Source of the DNA: Daphnia carinata
Taxonomy: Eukaryota > Arthropoda > Branchiopoda > Diplostraca > Daphniidae
Length of the DNA stretch: 64,000 nt
Assembly (NCBI RefSeq): GCF_022539665.2
Contig: NC_081336.1
Coordinates: 4,728,221 to 4,792,220 of the forward strand
Direction: 5' to 3'
Shown: piece after piece, positions 28,650 through 45,041 of the stretch
Layout: every line of letters begins with the position of its first letter
Numbering within the stretch: the first letter of the stretch is position 1
The notes under the pieces: generated by a model
Database searches by the model: none
Told to the model about the DNA's origin: nothing
Seen by the model: only the letters and a program-made list of their open reading frames with translations
Translations under genes and position numbers: made by a program

Positions 28650-28874
28650 TTAATTGTAGCCCCTTGGTTTGCGTTTGCAGACATGAGTAAATGGTGAAGC
28701 ACAACATCTGGGAGGAAAATACTCTTCTTGATTTCGACACCCCAGGAACTTCAAACAGTGCTGCGAGGGACAAGCAATGGATTTCGTTATTTTACAAGTA
28801 AGAAACCCAAAAAAAAAAAATTTGCTTACGTTAACTCGGTTGTAGAAAAGAACTGGTATTTTCAAGGTGTATGA
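28650..28874 (-). CDS. Possible small cysteine-rich secreted peptide, 3' exons
   Basis: On the minus strand a frame ending at TAA 28650-28652 contains a compact cysteine pattern: one Cys, five residues, Cys, ten residues, Cys-Cys, seven residues, Cys, then a basic tail. A good donor (GTTAAC then GTAAGC, just below 28835) and acceptor (CCCTCGCAG, exon from 28760) bound a 69-base, in-frame, pyrimidine-rich intron just before the cysteine block. Intron size and splice sites match those of the secure genes here. No signal-peptide exon was identified and I do not recognise the family, so it could be a neuropeptide-like or knottin-like product or a chance frame. Confidence 0.25.
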   Translation of the reverse strand, partial: SYTLKIPVLFYNRVNVSKFFFFGFLTCKITKSIACPSQHCLKFLGCRNQEEYFPPRCCASPFTHVCKRKPRGYN

Positions 28875-31800
28875 ATAATTTTGATACCATAAGTGGTAGG
28901 GAATCACGATTTGGCCCCACGTATTAAAATAACAAATGAGTCCAAGTTGAATAATATCCAAAACATTGTGTGTGTATTCGAATAATCTCCACGCCGCTCG
29001 TGATGGAACGTAAAATATTCATAAAAGGAAAAAAAAAAATACCTCCCGGAGCATACGTGTTCTCGAAATGGTTGAATTTATTTTATTTTATTTTTTCTAG
29101 CCCTCCCCGCGATCTTTCGAAAGGGAAAATGGGTTCAATCACATCTTTAATATGTATAGTCTTGGAAAACGGAGGGAAATCTAACCTTTGTGGGAGGTCC
29201 TTTTAAAATGCCAACGTCGCACTTGTGATGTTACCTGAAACCACAATAAATAGCAGTTTGTATAGCTCTTGCACAGCATGTCCCTTTTCGTATCTTTTCG
29301 TGCTGTAGATGGCCTCAGACAGAAAACAAACGGCTATCCTTCGATCACGGATTTTCATACTTGGAAACCTTTTTTGCGCTTGCACTTTAACTGCGTGTCT
29401 GATTTGTCAGATACGCATCTGTTAAGTCTGTGAGATATCATACCAAAGACTGTACATTTCATTTGGAATTTTTTTGTTTTTCTCTCTCGTCATTTGATTT
29501 ACGTTGGTCGTACTTTTTGTTTCCAAGTTAAACAATGTGCGGCTGCGGATGTCGAGCTCCAAATACAACACCAATGTGGTTACGTACTAGCGTGAGCCGT
29601 CTCTAAACGAGGGTAAATTTACTTTGTTTACGTAACGGTCAGCTATAAAAAAAAAGATATTTTTTAAAATAAAAAAAACTATATTATTATCCAGACGTTA
29701 GGATAGCATTCAGGTTTAAGAAAAAAAAAAGAACGATTGGCTTCAGGCTATTTCCATTTCATCGTCGACTTAGAAAATTGTATCAAACAAGCGATGATTG
29801 AGGCACGAAATGCGGTTTCGTTCCGTTTTCGACTTCCAGAGGCAATAACGACAGTTGCTGGTTTTCGTCGATTTATTTAATGAATTTCTAGTTGGGCAAG
29901 AATCATCATTAAGAGACGTCATCCGAACGCAGCCGAAAGGGGCGGACCGGGGGGCATCTTACGTTATTAGAAGGATTAAGGCTAATATTTTTCGAAGCGT
30001 CTGTCAAGGAGAAAATCGAATACATATACCACTTCTGAGGGGCTGACGGGCGGAGGGGGGGAGAAGAAAGGGAAACCTTATTTATGCGTTCAAGACGCAA
30101 TCAACGGACTCCATCTCCGACTTTATGGAAGCTAAGATAGATTTCTCTGTTGGTGCTCGTTCGAGTGAGCAACGTGTCTGGGGGAAGAAAAAAAGCGAAA
30201 GAGGACGTGAACCGCGTCTATCTCAATCGGCATTAAAAAAAAAAAATTAAGTTTCAGTGTTTTAGTTGAATGCATTTCTTGTGTGTTTTAGCCGAAAAAT
30301 TCGACCTTTTCTTTGCCATTTTCATTGCAAAATTAAGACTTCGTGATAGTAAGCCAAATTGTTCACAAATGGTAGGCCATCTGTTACCGATTCAAAGAAA
30401 TAGGTCGCTCACGCTTTACCTCGACTAGTTTCACCACGAGTCATGAACGTAATCATTCGAGTGCCAATTCTCCTTACAAAAAGAAAAGAATATGTATTCA
30501 ATGAAGGCGTTTTTTTTTAATTTTTATGAAGCTTTTTGGTCAGCGTCGTGACGATGGGCTCGTGTGAGCAACTATCACGCTGTAGGGTCTACTCGTGTGG
30601 TTTCCGTTCTTCATGGTTGGCAAGCTCTGAGTGAACACTTTTGACAAACAACATGTCCTAGCCCGCCTCATTTATCCTTCGTTTCTTTTCCTTTGAACGC
30701 TTCTTTTTTAAAAATCCATGATAGTAAACAATGCACATTTTTTCTTTTCAATGGAGAAGAGAAAGTAAGCATCGATGTTTACGGTCGATCGATTAAATTA
30801 TATTACACCTCATGTTTGGGTGGCCTATCCCTCCGTTTACTTTCTTTTGTTCACTTGTGAGTCACACGTGCTTTTGTTGGAGAGACACAGTCGTTTTCAA
30901 ATGGCTAGTCACAACGAATTAACACCCAAGAAAACAACGTGGTGAATAAGGACATTGATGCCAATGGGTCACAAACTTGAATAGTGGACTTTTGCATTTT
31001 GTTTTGTCCTCGAAATTTCGTTTGATAACATCGAACTGCGAATAAATTCCGGAGATCAACGTTTTGTTTTCTTCTTGAGTTCCTTTTCTCTTAGGAGCGT
31101 TTTCAATTGCATGCTTGTTACAAGTTTTTTTTTTTTATTTTCACGCCCAAAAGTCTCTCCGGTCGTTACAACGAATGGCTGCCTCCCTTTTTCGGGCTGG
31201 CCACGCGACCCATGCATTGCCATCAGAGGACCTAGAGAGGTTCTAATGTTTTCTTTCCCCCTGTTCTTTTTCTTATTTCCTAGTTGGCTACAGCCTACCA
31301 GATTTGTATGTTACTGCTGCTGCTTCTCACAGTTTCTCCCCCTTTTTCTTCTTCTTTTACTCCTCGCTTTTCTTTTTTTTTTTTTTTTTTGTGTGTTCCC
31401 TCGTTTCTTTCTGTTTTCTCTTTCCTCCCTCCTTTCGTCATCTTTTTCCTCGTCCACATTTCAAGCGTACGTACAAAGAACAAGAATAGCTTTAAATGGC
31501 TTTGAAGAAGGGCTCATTTTTAATGACAACATCTTTCGGTTTGTTTATAAGGAAACAAACACAAATGTGGATGTTCACTTTCTTATTTTGCACGTGACGA
31601 CGACACACTTTCGAAGCGCAAACAGTCGATTTCATCATGCGATGTCATATTAGCAAGCTGGTGTGATTCGGGAAAGGTTCGAGAAAGAAATGACGGGCGT
31701 GAAGCAATCGGAATTCTGAGGCCTTTTCGATTTGTAGGCCGTTCACTCGTTTATCTACTGGGCCAATTTTTTTATTAGTCCTATGCCAGTAAATAAAAGT

Positions 31801-34800
31801 GTTAAAATAAAATCCCGTGACATTATCGCTGCGTGATGAATCATAGACGATTCATCAACCCATCTGAAGGCGATGTTTCGAAACACGTATCATGTTTCAT
31901 CGATTAAACGATCGACTAAGATTTATGCGAGTATAAACCATGTTGAATTCCGCTCGGAAAGTATTCAATCCAGCAAATCAATTAAAACTTGAATGGGATT
32001 CTTACACTTTGAAATTCTATTATGAGGTTTGGTCATCTTTTTGTTTATATGTTCTTGTTCAGCAAATTCGAAATGAACCTTAGGAAAAAGAATCGAAAAC
32101 CCGTTGGCCTAATTTTTTTTTTAAATGCGTGATTTCAATGCTGTTTGAGAACGGCAATCTAAGTAGTCTGGCGTCACGAAAATTAATTCTATTGTAGATG
32201 GCAGATTGGGTTCATCTAACAGTGGAAAGAAACGCGGAATGTGACGTGACGTATGCATTTTGAAATGTGTTTTTACAACCTTATGCAGGCATTGCCGCAG
32301 CAGGATTAAAACCGTCGAAACCACTTTGACGCGATAAAATTTAAGTCTAAGCAAGAAAAGAACGTGAAATGTCATGCCAATACGCGCACGTCATTCAAGA
32401 GTTTAGCGACCCAGCAGTTTTATTCTATTCTGCATCCTTTACAAGACGTGTCGCGCTGTATGGACCACCATGTATGGATGTTGCATTGTCTATGCGTACC
32501 CTTATCTCGTTTGGCTGGAATACCTGGAGTTTTTTCATGCATAGGCGTCCGATAAAATCACGTTGGCAAAAGATTTAATAGACTTATACGTGCGATGCCG
32601 ATTTTCACCGTCTCGCGGATCGCTTGCATCATCAGCGCGGCTGATCAAGTAAAAGCATAAAAACCGCAGGGACCTTTCTAGTTAGTAGAAGATTTCTCCT
32701 TTTCAATTTGTCCAAGTGTTTCGGAATGGTTTTTTGTTTTATTTTTCTTAATGCGCGGGATAGTTGAAATGTTTTTTGCATTTAATGTCTGAAATGATCG
32801 TAATGTTGGCAGTTAACCTATTGATTATTTGGAAAGCCATGTACCGAATATAGGCAGATTCATTGTCATACTTGTTTGGTTCGAATGCCGCTTTTCTCGG
32901 TTTCGGAATAAGGCAACACAGTTTGGCAATCCTCTTTCGTCAGCTAATGCAGTAATAAATGGTTCCACAACTTTGTTCTGCATTGGATTTGAAAACGTAA
33001 AAGGAGCTAAAGGGAAAGTTAAAAACATCCGACGTTTTTCAGGCAGAAACATTAACACAATCTCAACGTTTTAAATCGGCAACGATCTAACAGCAAAGTT
33101 TCTCGCATATCCCCGTAACGCACAATGTAAACGGCTTTTGAGCTGCAAACTTTTTAGGTCATTTATTAAGATCCGTAAAACACACACAAGAACCAATGGG
33201 AGTAGGATAACTACAAGTTCTTGATCATTACGTTACGGTCGGATAAACAAGCAAAGAGCCCCACATTGGCGTATGCAAACAGTTTGCGGTAAATGTGGAT
33301 ATCCTCACTCAACGGTTGTCGACCCGATGGTCAAAGTAGGAGAGTCCCATAAAAGAAAAAGGAAGGGAGAAAGGCGAAACTCCATGGCATAAAAGAAAAT
33401 AGGCGAAATGCCAGCCGTAACGGCTGTTATCAGATGTCAACAAGAACCCATCCTTCATACGTGGTAGACTGTTATAAGGGGGTAGCAGATTCATTGAATA
33501 TGTACAGTCATCATAAATCATCTTAAGAATGCAGATTGTCCTCCCTTGTTGCTTGTTTAGACAGTGAATGGGTTTCTTGGTGAAAAATTCCGCAAATATC
33601 CGCCACAACAGGGTCAAATTGAAATATTGCTTGGCTCCAAGTGTCGTTTGCCTTTGAACCGTAGTTTAAAATGAAACATTCACGTTGTCTTTCAATCCTT
33701 GTTCTTTCCGCGCATTAAGGTTTATTGCAATTCATTCGATGGTTTGTTTGTAGTGGGCAAATGGAAGGCTGACACCCTATCATCAAGAAATTACATATCA
33801 GCCGAGACGGGCAAACGTTTTGTTAGACATCGTGGACAGCAAACGTGATGCTTTATTGGCTGCTTCGTTTGCTGAACACACAAATTCTTGAATTGATCCT
33901 TAATTGCTACCAATCAACACGGGTTTCAATAACATGTCGGGACGTAGCACTTTTTAATCAAAACGTTTGTCTCTTTAGCTGCGTATCAGGTTTCGTCGGT
34001 AACGTTATAGTCGAATTGATAAGCAGATATATTACTGGTATATAAGCCAGGGTCCATCCAAGACTCGAAGATCATGGCTTTAACCGAATTCACTTTCGCT
34101 TAAAAAAAACAGGTTGCGGCATCAAAATACGTTCATTTAATTTGGTAGGCTGATAAGAGAACGCGTTTCTGCTGGATACGAAGAAACGAGTAAATGACTT
34201 CGTCTGCGTAATCCAAAACTGATTTACCAAGTACTTCTAAAATTCAATGGTTTTGCATGTTGAATTTTACATATTCTTGTCTTTCACATACTTAAATAAC
34301 AGCTAATGAAACATGCAGGTGTTTTGAATTATACTACCGTAGTTAGATTAAGTGCAAAAAAAAAAAAAAAAAAAATCTGATCAAAGTTTACGTGGAACTC
34401 TTACCAGCCACGTATATTCGATAAGTTTGTTTTGGTTTGACTTGGTTGCTTATTTGGTCACGACATTTTCCTTTGTCGTTCTAGTTTAAAGCGGAGTTAC
34501 TATTTAATGGTTTCCGGCACTTAAATATTGTAACCTCTATCGTTAGTGCGGTTATATAGGCTTCGTGAAGTTGTGCTTCCAGCGGTCGTATTGTTGCCAA
34601 AAGCAAACTTTCAAACCTAAAAGATTTCTCTAGTGACAGACTATAAGCTACCAAAGCTTTCTCATTTTTCGGTTCACTTCAGATTTAGAATAATAACAGT
34701 AAAAAACAACAAGAATTACGTAAAAAAAAGTTATTTCTATAAGAATTTTATGATACTACACTGTCCTTATGTTTTTACATGTCTGCGTGTGCGCGCGCAT

Positions 34801-35322
34801 AATTTGAAAAGGAAGACGTTAATGTAAAATATATCAAACGAAAGCCTTTCGCTACCAGGCCTTGTTAGCGTAAGCAAAACAGCTGCTTCTCGTCCTGGCA
34901 TTTAAAAAAAAAAAAAATAATAATCTGAAAGCGAATCACGCAAGTCAAATGAGAACGCGGAACTGGTTAACTGGTTACTAGACCTTGTTATTCATTAAAT
35001 GTTTGCTGTCCAGCAAATCACTGCATAAGCCGCGGAATGCTGACGTCAATATTTGTTTACTCATCCTACATGGATCAAATAAATAAAATTAAAGAATTTT
35101 TATGCAAAAAAAATAATTTGAAAAAAAAATTTAAGGCTGTTGACCCTATGTGCGATGCTATGGACTGGCCGTAGCAGGAAAATATAAGAAGAGAAAAAAA
35201 AAACGTATGGAAAACAAAACCGAATATGCTTTTCATTCGGTGTCTACATATCGCATAACTTAAATAGAAAAAACAAAATATTTGAATCGCAATAACACAC
35301 GTTTGTTGGTCATTCGTTGCAG
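28875..35322. other. Long non-coding stretch, probably PDZRN intron or 5' flank
   Basis: No recognised coding exon. A pyrimidine-rich region at about 31240-31450 creates artificial long frames. Homopolymers are frequent. The exon that should encode the first half of the PDZ domain completed at 35323 was searched for by eye (a GDxIL-like end before a phase-0 donor) and not found, so earlier PDZRN exons may lie further upstream than this stretch, or were missed. Confidence 0.4.
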
Positions 35323-38300
35323 GTCAATGGCGTGGACGTGTCCAAGTCGTCGCATGAAGAGGCGCTTGGAGTGTTTCTCTCGGCGTCAGAACCAATATTA
35401 GTGCAGATGCTTCGGCGGCCTCCTGGTAGTTCTTCGTCGTCGGAATTATCTCCAATTAAGGTTAGCCCCTCAGCAGTATTTCATGAATTTTCATTCTTCG
35501 AGCGAGCTATTTAATGGTGGGTGCTAAGTAGAGAACGAATAGTTTTCAGCCGAATCCCAAGCAAGTCAGTTGAGAATCCCAGATGCACAAATATAAAGCA
35601 AAATATTCCACATATGCTGCACCATCAGCCGCTTCCGGTTAACAACTGATGGATGGGTATTGTCGAATCACGCTATGAAAGTTTTAAAACGAGGCGCCGC
35701 CACATGCTGAAAAACGAAAATAAAATGGGAATCACTGGGCACATATGGTGGACTCGGTTAAGCTAGACAAATCATTTCTTTTTTCTTTTTCAAAATTTAT
35801 TAGAAAATCTTGAATTCCACTCACGTGCTAAAACAGATTTTATTTTAAAGGCTGTGTTTGCAAAACTCGTTTCATTAACCTAGTCGAGTTTTTGAACGGG
35901 TTTGTTTGCGTAACTAAATTAATTTCTCAAAACTCTTAAATATTGTTGACGACAGTGTGAGCTGTTGAGTGCTTTTTCATTTTTATCCTGCCATAATCAT
36001 GTCACGGTTTTACAAAATTTTAAAAACAGCGGAAATTGTATTTTTTTTTAATGTGAAAACACAGCCAAAGTCTACCATAAAAGAAAGCGCCATTTCATCT
36101 TCCCCGACATGCAACAGCCAACGGACTTGCTGCCTTCATGAACACGAAGTTTACGGTGGGATCAGAAATAGCGTCCAAGTTCAAACGGACTGGGCAGGAG
36201 TGAATCTACCCGTCTGGAGCGCTATTGATTTCTATCACCAAACCGAGCAACTCGCCGAAAATGATGACGTAATTGAAGAAGAGCAAGAAATGGAATACGA
36301 GGTATATTTTTCTTTCTTCAACTGTTTCGTCTTCAAACGTAGCGGCTATATTTCAACACCGTTTTCAATACGGCTGAAGTTGTTTTCTACACATGCGATT
36401 GAAGAAAAAAGTTTTATTGACCCGAACGCCATGATGAATTCCTAGTTTACCGATTTGCTTCAAAACCAAACTTTTGCGTTTATTACGCGAAAACATTTTC
36501 AGATAACTTGAATTATTTTTTAAAAAACAGTTGTAAGGGAGGGTCCGATTTTCATGGGCTGCACTTCTGAATGTCAGGATATTAAGTCGCCTGGCTCACG
36601 ACGCCCATGTACTCTATTTATGGTAGTCGAGCAGATCTAAACCACGAAAGACCCCACGGAGTGCGTTTCTAATAGCTACCGAGTAGAAAACCCTGAAACG
36701 AAGTCTCGAAAAAAAAAAAAAAAACTTGTCGAGGAAAACAGCTTGAAGTGCTTTTTATTTTATAAATGCGATCACGAATCAACAACTAGACTAGCCCAAT
36801 GATTGAAATTTCCAAATAAGAAATTTAAGCAGCAATATATTGTTAAAAAAAAAAAATAACAAGACTGTGATTTTTTTTTTCACTTTTCGAAAGACCGGAA
36901 AACTGTATTCAAAAGGGAGAAAATAATTCACCCCCTCCTCCCAAAAAATATATAGAGGTACGGTTGTAGAACGAAGCGTGCAATGTGACCGCAAATAGTT
37001 AGGGCAGGCGCAGCGTAGTACTTAATCGTACGGTGGGTATGAAGTTTTCAACATCGTCACGGGTCCAGTCACGTTACAACCAGCCGACAGCATTATTTTC
37101 TTTTTTTTGTCCCCCACTTTTACTTCAGTTAGCGATCTGCTTTTAAAATCCCCCTTGCTCGCCAAACGGCCAAGTTGGGAGCTCGGTTGCTTGCTTTACC
37201 ACCCGTCGAATCCAAACACAGGAAACCGTTCAGAGCAAATAAAATGGGTAAAAAAGTCTAACTAGAGCATTGCCCAATATGCGCCTCACCCTCGGCGTGC
37301 ACAGAGTTTACCGAGTCTCTAAACTCTTCAATGCAGCAGTTCTTGTTTACCGTAGGCCACGTGCCCCCAGTAGACCCACATTGAGCCACCCTAAGCTTGC
37401 TTTATATATATATATATATATATACGTACATATTTTTTTTTCTGTTTCCGCTATTGTTTATACTTCCTTTTAGGCCTGTTTCGGGGGTTCTTTCCTTTTC
37501 TAAAACATGTCTACATTCAATAAGCCTTCTAGAAAGACAAAAAAGAAAAGAAAAATGTGTGTGTATTTTTATATGAAGACGAAAGGTCAGCACCCTAGCT
37601 TACATTATACTTGCACACGTTAACTTATGCATTGACTCACAATAGGCCCAGCCGTCTTGCTTGTTAGACTTTTTTCTTTTTTTCGGAATGCCGTGTGCGG
37701 ATAGAAGGCTGCAGCTGCTGACAGCTTCAGTAAACCGGCATGTTTTACACTTATAACACATCGAAAATTGCTTAATGCCACATTATACAGTCATTCCCGA
37801 ATTGAAAATGGTATTCATTTGTTAATTCATTCCTGGTTTCACTAAACGTAGAATTTGAAGAAACGCATTTGCAGCGAGGCCCACAAAAAATGTAAAGCCT
37901 TTTTTTCCACCTTTCGATTTTGGCTTGTAGGTGAACAAATATAGGATAAAAATTAAATAACCACAACGATATTTTATCTGCGTATAGTGCTTTACCAAAG
38001 CGTTTTTTGTTTCTTAATTTAAAATGCCGATAGTAGTAGTTGATTTAAAAGGAAAGAATTAAACTAAAATTACGATGGTATTATATTTAATAGGAAATCA
38101 AATTGAGACGAACGAATTCTACGGATAAATTGGGTCTAACACTATGCGACGGTCTGCCAGTATCACGAATAAATTACGATGATAATAGTAAACTGGCGCC
38201 AGCAGTGGACGCGGCCAATTTCAATGAGAAGAAAGCCACGCCCAAGATGTATGTTGAAACAAACGACAACGCTACGGAATATGAAGAGGATGAAGCTTGC

Positions 38301-41236
38301 GTCGACGAAGACAACATGGAAAGCGAAGATAAGGAAGTCTATATCCAAGCAATCGCCGAAGATAGTCTTGCGGCAGCCGATGGAAGACTTCTTCAAGGCG
38401 ATGTCCTTTTGCAGGTATAAGGACTTAATGTTATCTCGACATTAAAATTTTGAATTGCTTTTTTTTTTTCTAATATTGGCTTATCAATCATCTAATTTTA
38501 TTTTTGTTCTTTTCTTGGGAAACTATACTCGGGCATGTTTAGATAAATGGTGTAGATGTTCGAAATCGATATCAAGCCGAGAACTTGTTCGCTACCACCG
38601 GACCTGACCTAACGTTGCTCGTATCTCGGCCACATAATCAAGTAAATTATCCTATTGTTTTATATTTATAGTTTCATCAAGTTAAAATGTGTCGGTGAAC
38701 GAAGACGAGCAAGAGAAAGCGGGCCGTGAGATTGTTTTGAATAAAAAAAAAACTATATCGTTGTTTCCGCTTGACAGGCTGATCCCTTGGATGTGCTGTC
38801 TGTAGCTTTCCCTTATCCTGAGCTTGACGAAGAATTCCTAGAAGATGGAGAATCAGAAGAAGACGTTCAAGTCGAGGGTAACGAGGAGAGAATATTGGAA
38901 CACGAAGAAAATGAGAAACGCAATGATAAAATGAGAGAAGCTGAAAATCAACAACTTCAAGTAGGAAAATCTAAAAAAAAAGATATAATCATGATTGAAT
39001 GTACGAGAGATAACCTGATGAAATTATTTTTTGTTTAGGCTTTGTACCTGCAGGAAAGGCATAGCCATGAAGTCGAATGGCGTCAGGACAGTGGCTTCGG
39101 CACTAGCTCTCTGCCGCGTAGTTCTAGCGATCTGGATCCAAATGAGGGGTCTTTTGAAAGAACTGCTAGGTAATGAAATATACTATTATAACGTTTTATT
39201 TCTCCCTTAATAAAAGTCGATCAATTCAAAATAAATTGCCTTTGTTGGGGAATAGATCGCGGATGAGTGATGGATCGACACCGAGTCAGACAACCGAAGA
39301 AATACAAACAGGCCCGTACACGTCGACAGTACCATGTACCAATCAGATAAACAACGATATGACAGCTGATAAAAGACTGAACATGGTCAATAGAAAAATG
39401 GAATCGTTGGAACTAGAATGCCTGACTGCCGCCACTCGTTATTCCAGACGGACGACCCAACAGCAGACAAGAAAACAGGAAAATGAAAAAGACGATTCAG
39501 AGCACATTTATGAAACAATCTCGGAATGCTTAGATCAGGAACCGGTTTATTCGACTCCCTACGAAGTACCTCCGGAGACAGCCAACGGCAAGCCAGCCAC
39601 GAGCCATTCTTTCAGCTCTCGTGCTTGTCGTGGCGTTGCCGAAAGGCCGGCAATGAAAGATAATATTCCGCTTTCGGGATCTACCCTAGTCAAGAGCAAC
39701 GTCCAATCTTTGTACAGAAATCATTGCAAACGTGGGATGCCACGGTCCGATCGAGTTGAAAAGACGAACGATGTCGAGCAGTGGATCCGCCAAGCAGCCG
39801 CCGTATCTCCATCGCAACAACTCTATCCCCAACAGAACGGTTCAGGTGACTCGAAAAAGATGGCCGACTGGAGAGGTACAACTTCTACTAAATTGAGCTC
39901 CAGCAGTGGCGACTCGAGCGGACGAAAAGAAAAGAAACTCGGCAACGTCACCCAGAAAAGAATTGCTAACGAAGACGAGATGAGAAAATCAACAGTTCGC
40001 AATCGTCAGAAATCGAATCATGCAAGTGTAGGCGAGGATCGCGATACTTCCAGTGCCTACAACACTGGAACTGGGGAATCATGGCAAAGTGCTCACTTGT
40101 CGCAGCCTTTCCAGTTGCCACCTGGACGAACTTCTACGCAATACGAGCAGTGCCTTTGTTGCCAAAAGAAACCTAACGCAGAATGGATGCAATCGTCTCT
40201 CTCTCTTTCTATAGTCGTCTCGGGTGACCAGCTCGATCCTGTCTCTGGTTCTCTGATACCCACCAATCAAATAGCTAACAGTGGCCACCAAGCACATTTG
40301 GACCCATCCTTTAGGGCATGCACAACTTTATCCTGCGAAGGTTGTCAGCAGTGTCCCCATGACCGCACGAGGGAACCACAGCGAATCAAAAGACATACTG
40401 CTCAACTTGGTGACGTTGGGAAAAGTAGGATTGTCAATCGAACCAAAGAGAATGGCAATAATCGCCTGACTCGAAATGATATGACAGAGAAGAATTGCAA
40501 TTACGTCACCATGCTACCGGCAGCTCGGACAATGTATACAAATGCCGAAAACCTGCAACAAACAATATGGTTACAACAACAGATTTTCCAACAACAGCTA
40601 CTTCAGAAACAGCAACAACAGTCGGCAGGCAAACGCAATCTTCAACTTATGTCCACCATTGATGAAGATGCCATTCAGACTGGCTCTTTTGGCAAACTGA
40701 TGTCCTCGCGAAACGGCCAGGAGCGTTTCAACAGAAAACCAAATGACGTTTTCGTTTCGGAGCAGTTGCCAGATCACGAGCGCAAACTTTTAGAGACCAA
40801 CACCGAATGGAGGATGAAGAAACGTGCGGACGGTAGTCGATACATAACACGTCGGCCAACCCGAGAAAGGTTATTGCGTGACCGAGCCCATCAAATTTCT
40901 GAAGAACGAGCTGGCACAACAACCGATGATGACACACTTTCTGAGCTAAAGCTGGGTCGCTATTGGAGCAAAGAAGAACGTAGGCAACACGTAGAAAAGA
41001 CTAGGGAGCGGCGTCAGAGACAAGAGGAGCTTATCCGCTCCAAAATACAGCCGACTTGTACACTCGTTGACCACTCCAGTGAAAGCCAACGTTGCCCTAA
41101 CGAACAGATGTTGCAACTCAGCCAGGCACGTTTCGGCTATAAATCCAACCTAATGAACAAAATGAACAGATCAAAACTAATACCAGAAACTGCAAAGAAT
41201 ATACCACCTGGCCTACTAACTGTTACAATGGTCTAA
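35323..41236 (+). CDS. PDZRN3: PDZRN3/4-like PDZ scaffold (LNX/PDZRN family), 3' part
   Basis: Family members join an N-terminal RING ubiquitin ligase to PDZ domains and act at the membrane and cell junctions. Seven exons: 35323-35460, 36065-36301, 38094-38414, 38543-38641, 38778-38960, 39039-39169 and 39217-41236, joining to about 1042 residues. The first exon is the C-terminal half of a PDZ domain (VNGVDVSKSSHEEAL). The next domain is a full PDZ (KLGLTL, then EVYIQAIAEDSLAAADGR, GDVLLQINGVDV, LLVSRP) with an enlarged acidic loop of about 60 residues. A DSGFGTSS-like segment and KMESLELEC follow. A conserved block lies at about 40805-41050: RMKKRADGSRYITRRPTRER, TTDDDTLSE, LGRYWSKEERRQH. The protein ends in TVTMV, a likely PDZ ligand. 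RING and earlier exons are not seen. The start of exon 36065 is the least sure boundary. PDZRN3 and PDZRN4 cannot be separated by eye. Confidence 0.9.
37402..37424. repeat. (TA)n microsatellite
   Basis: About ten TA units inside the intron of the PDZRN gene between exons 36065-36301 and 38094-38414. Confidence 0.9.
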
Positions 41237-41969
41237 TAATCAAACGAAAAGGCTGAACTGTGTCTGCAAATCTAAGCCAAGTATCGCATTGACTTTGTGT
41301 CGTTCATCTCTGCTGTATATTTTGTACAGCGCCCTAATTCAACAAATGAGGAATACAAACATGTTCCACCAAGGCGAGGAAAGTCAACCGCTAATTTGTA
41401 ATTGTGAATTTGTACTTGTTTACTTGCCCTTACCTTCGCGCCAATCTCTTGTGAAATATACAGATTTTTTTCCCCAGTAAAATTGCCAGAGCCGAGTCAC
41501 ATTGCTCTTATAACATTTGGTTATGGGAAATGTGGGAATAAGTTTTCACTTTTTGGTTTATATATATATATAATAGAAAAGACTACAGGGTTTGCTATAG
41601 CAAAGGAAGCAAACAAACGAGTTTAATGGTTGCTCACGGAAATTATAAGAGCCATGTTTGTGAATAACACCGTTGGAAGTCAAAAACACCAAATGTTCGA
41701 AACAAGAACTAAATTATGGATTTTGGATAATCTAGAGAAGCGCCAAAGTTCCAGATCGTTGTCAAGAAATTCGGGATTTGAAACAACTGTATTTACCAGA
41801 AATATACGAGAAATTGGGAGAAGAAAATTTGTTGCTGTAGTAATAATCGAAGAGACGAACACAAAAGGAATAAATCGTCTGAAAAAGGTCGTCCGATGGT
41901 TGGTGGTTTCACATAGAAGAAAAAAAGGCCAATGCAAATGTTTTCATATCCTCTCCCGATTCCAACCTT
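41237..41969. other. Convergent 3' flanks of PDZRN and Rho1
   Basis: The PDZRN gene (+) and Rho1 (-) run toward each other, so this holds both 3' untranslated regions. A short TA run lies at about 41561-41572. Frames here (41630-42052 + and 41680-41937 -) overlap the Rho1 end and show no family features. Confidence 0.6.

Positions 41970-45041
<3,072 letters not shown>

Noticed and set aside
31075-31653. 192-codon open frame on the plus strand
   Set aside because: It is a product of a long pyrimidine-rich tract (runs of Phe, Ser and Leu), is open in other frames too, and has no motif or splice context.
39690-40937. Several minus-strand frames opposite the last PDZRN exon
   Set aside because: They are shadows of the secure plus-strand exon, whose conserved C-terminal block is unmistakable.
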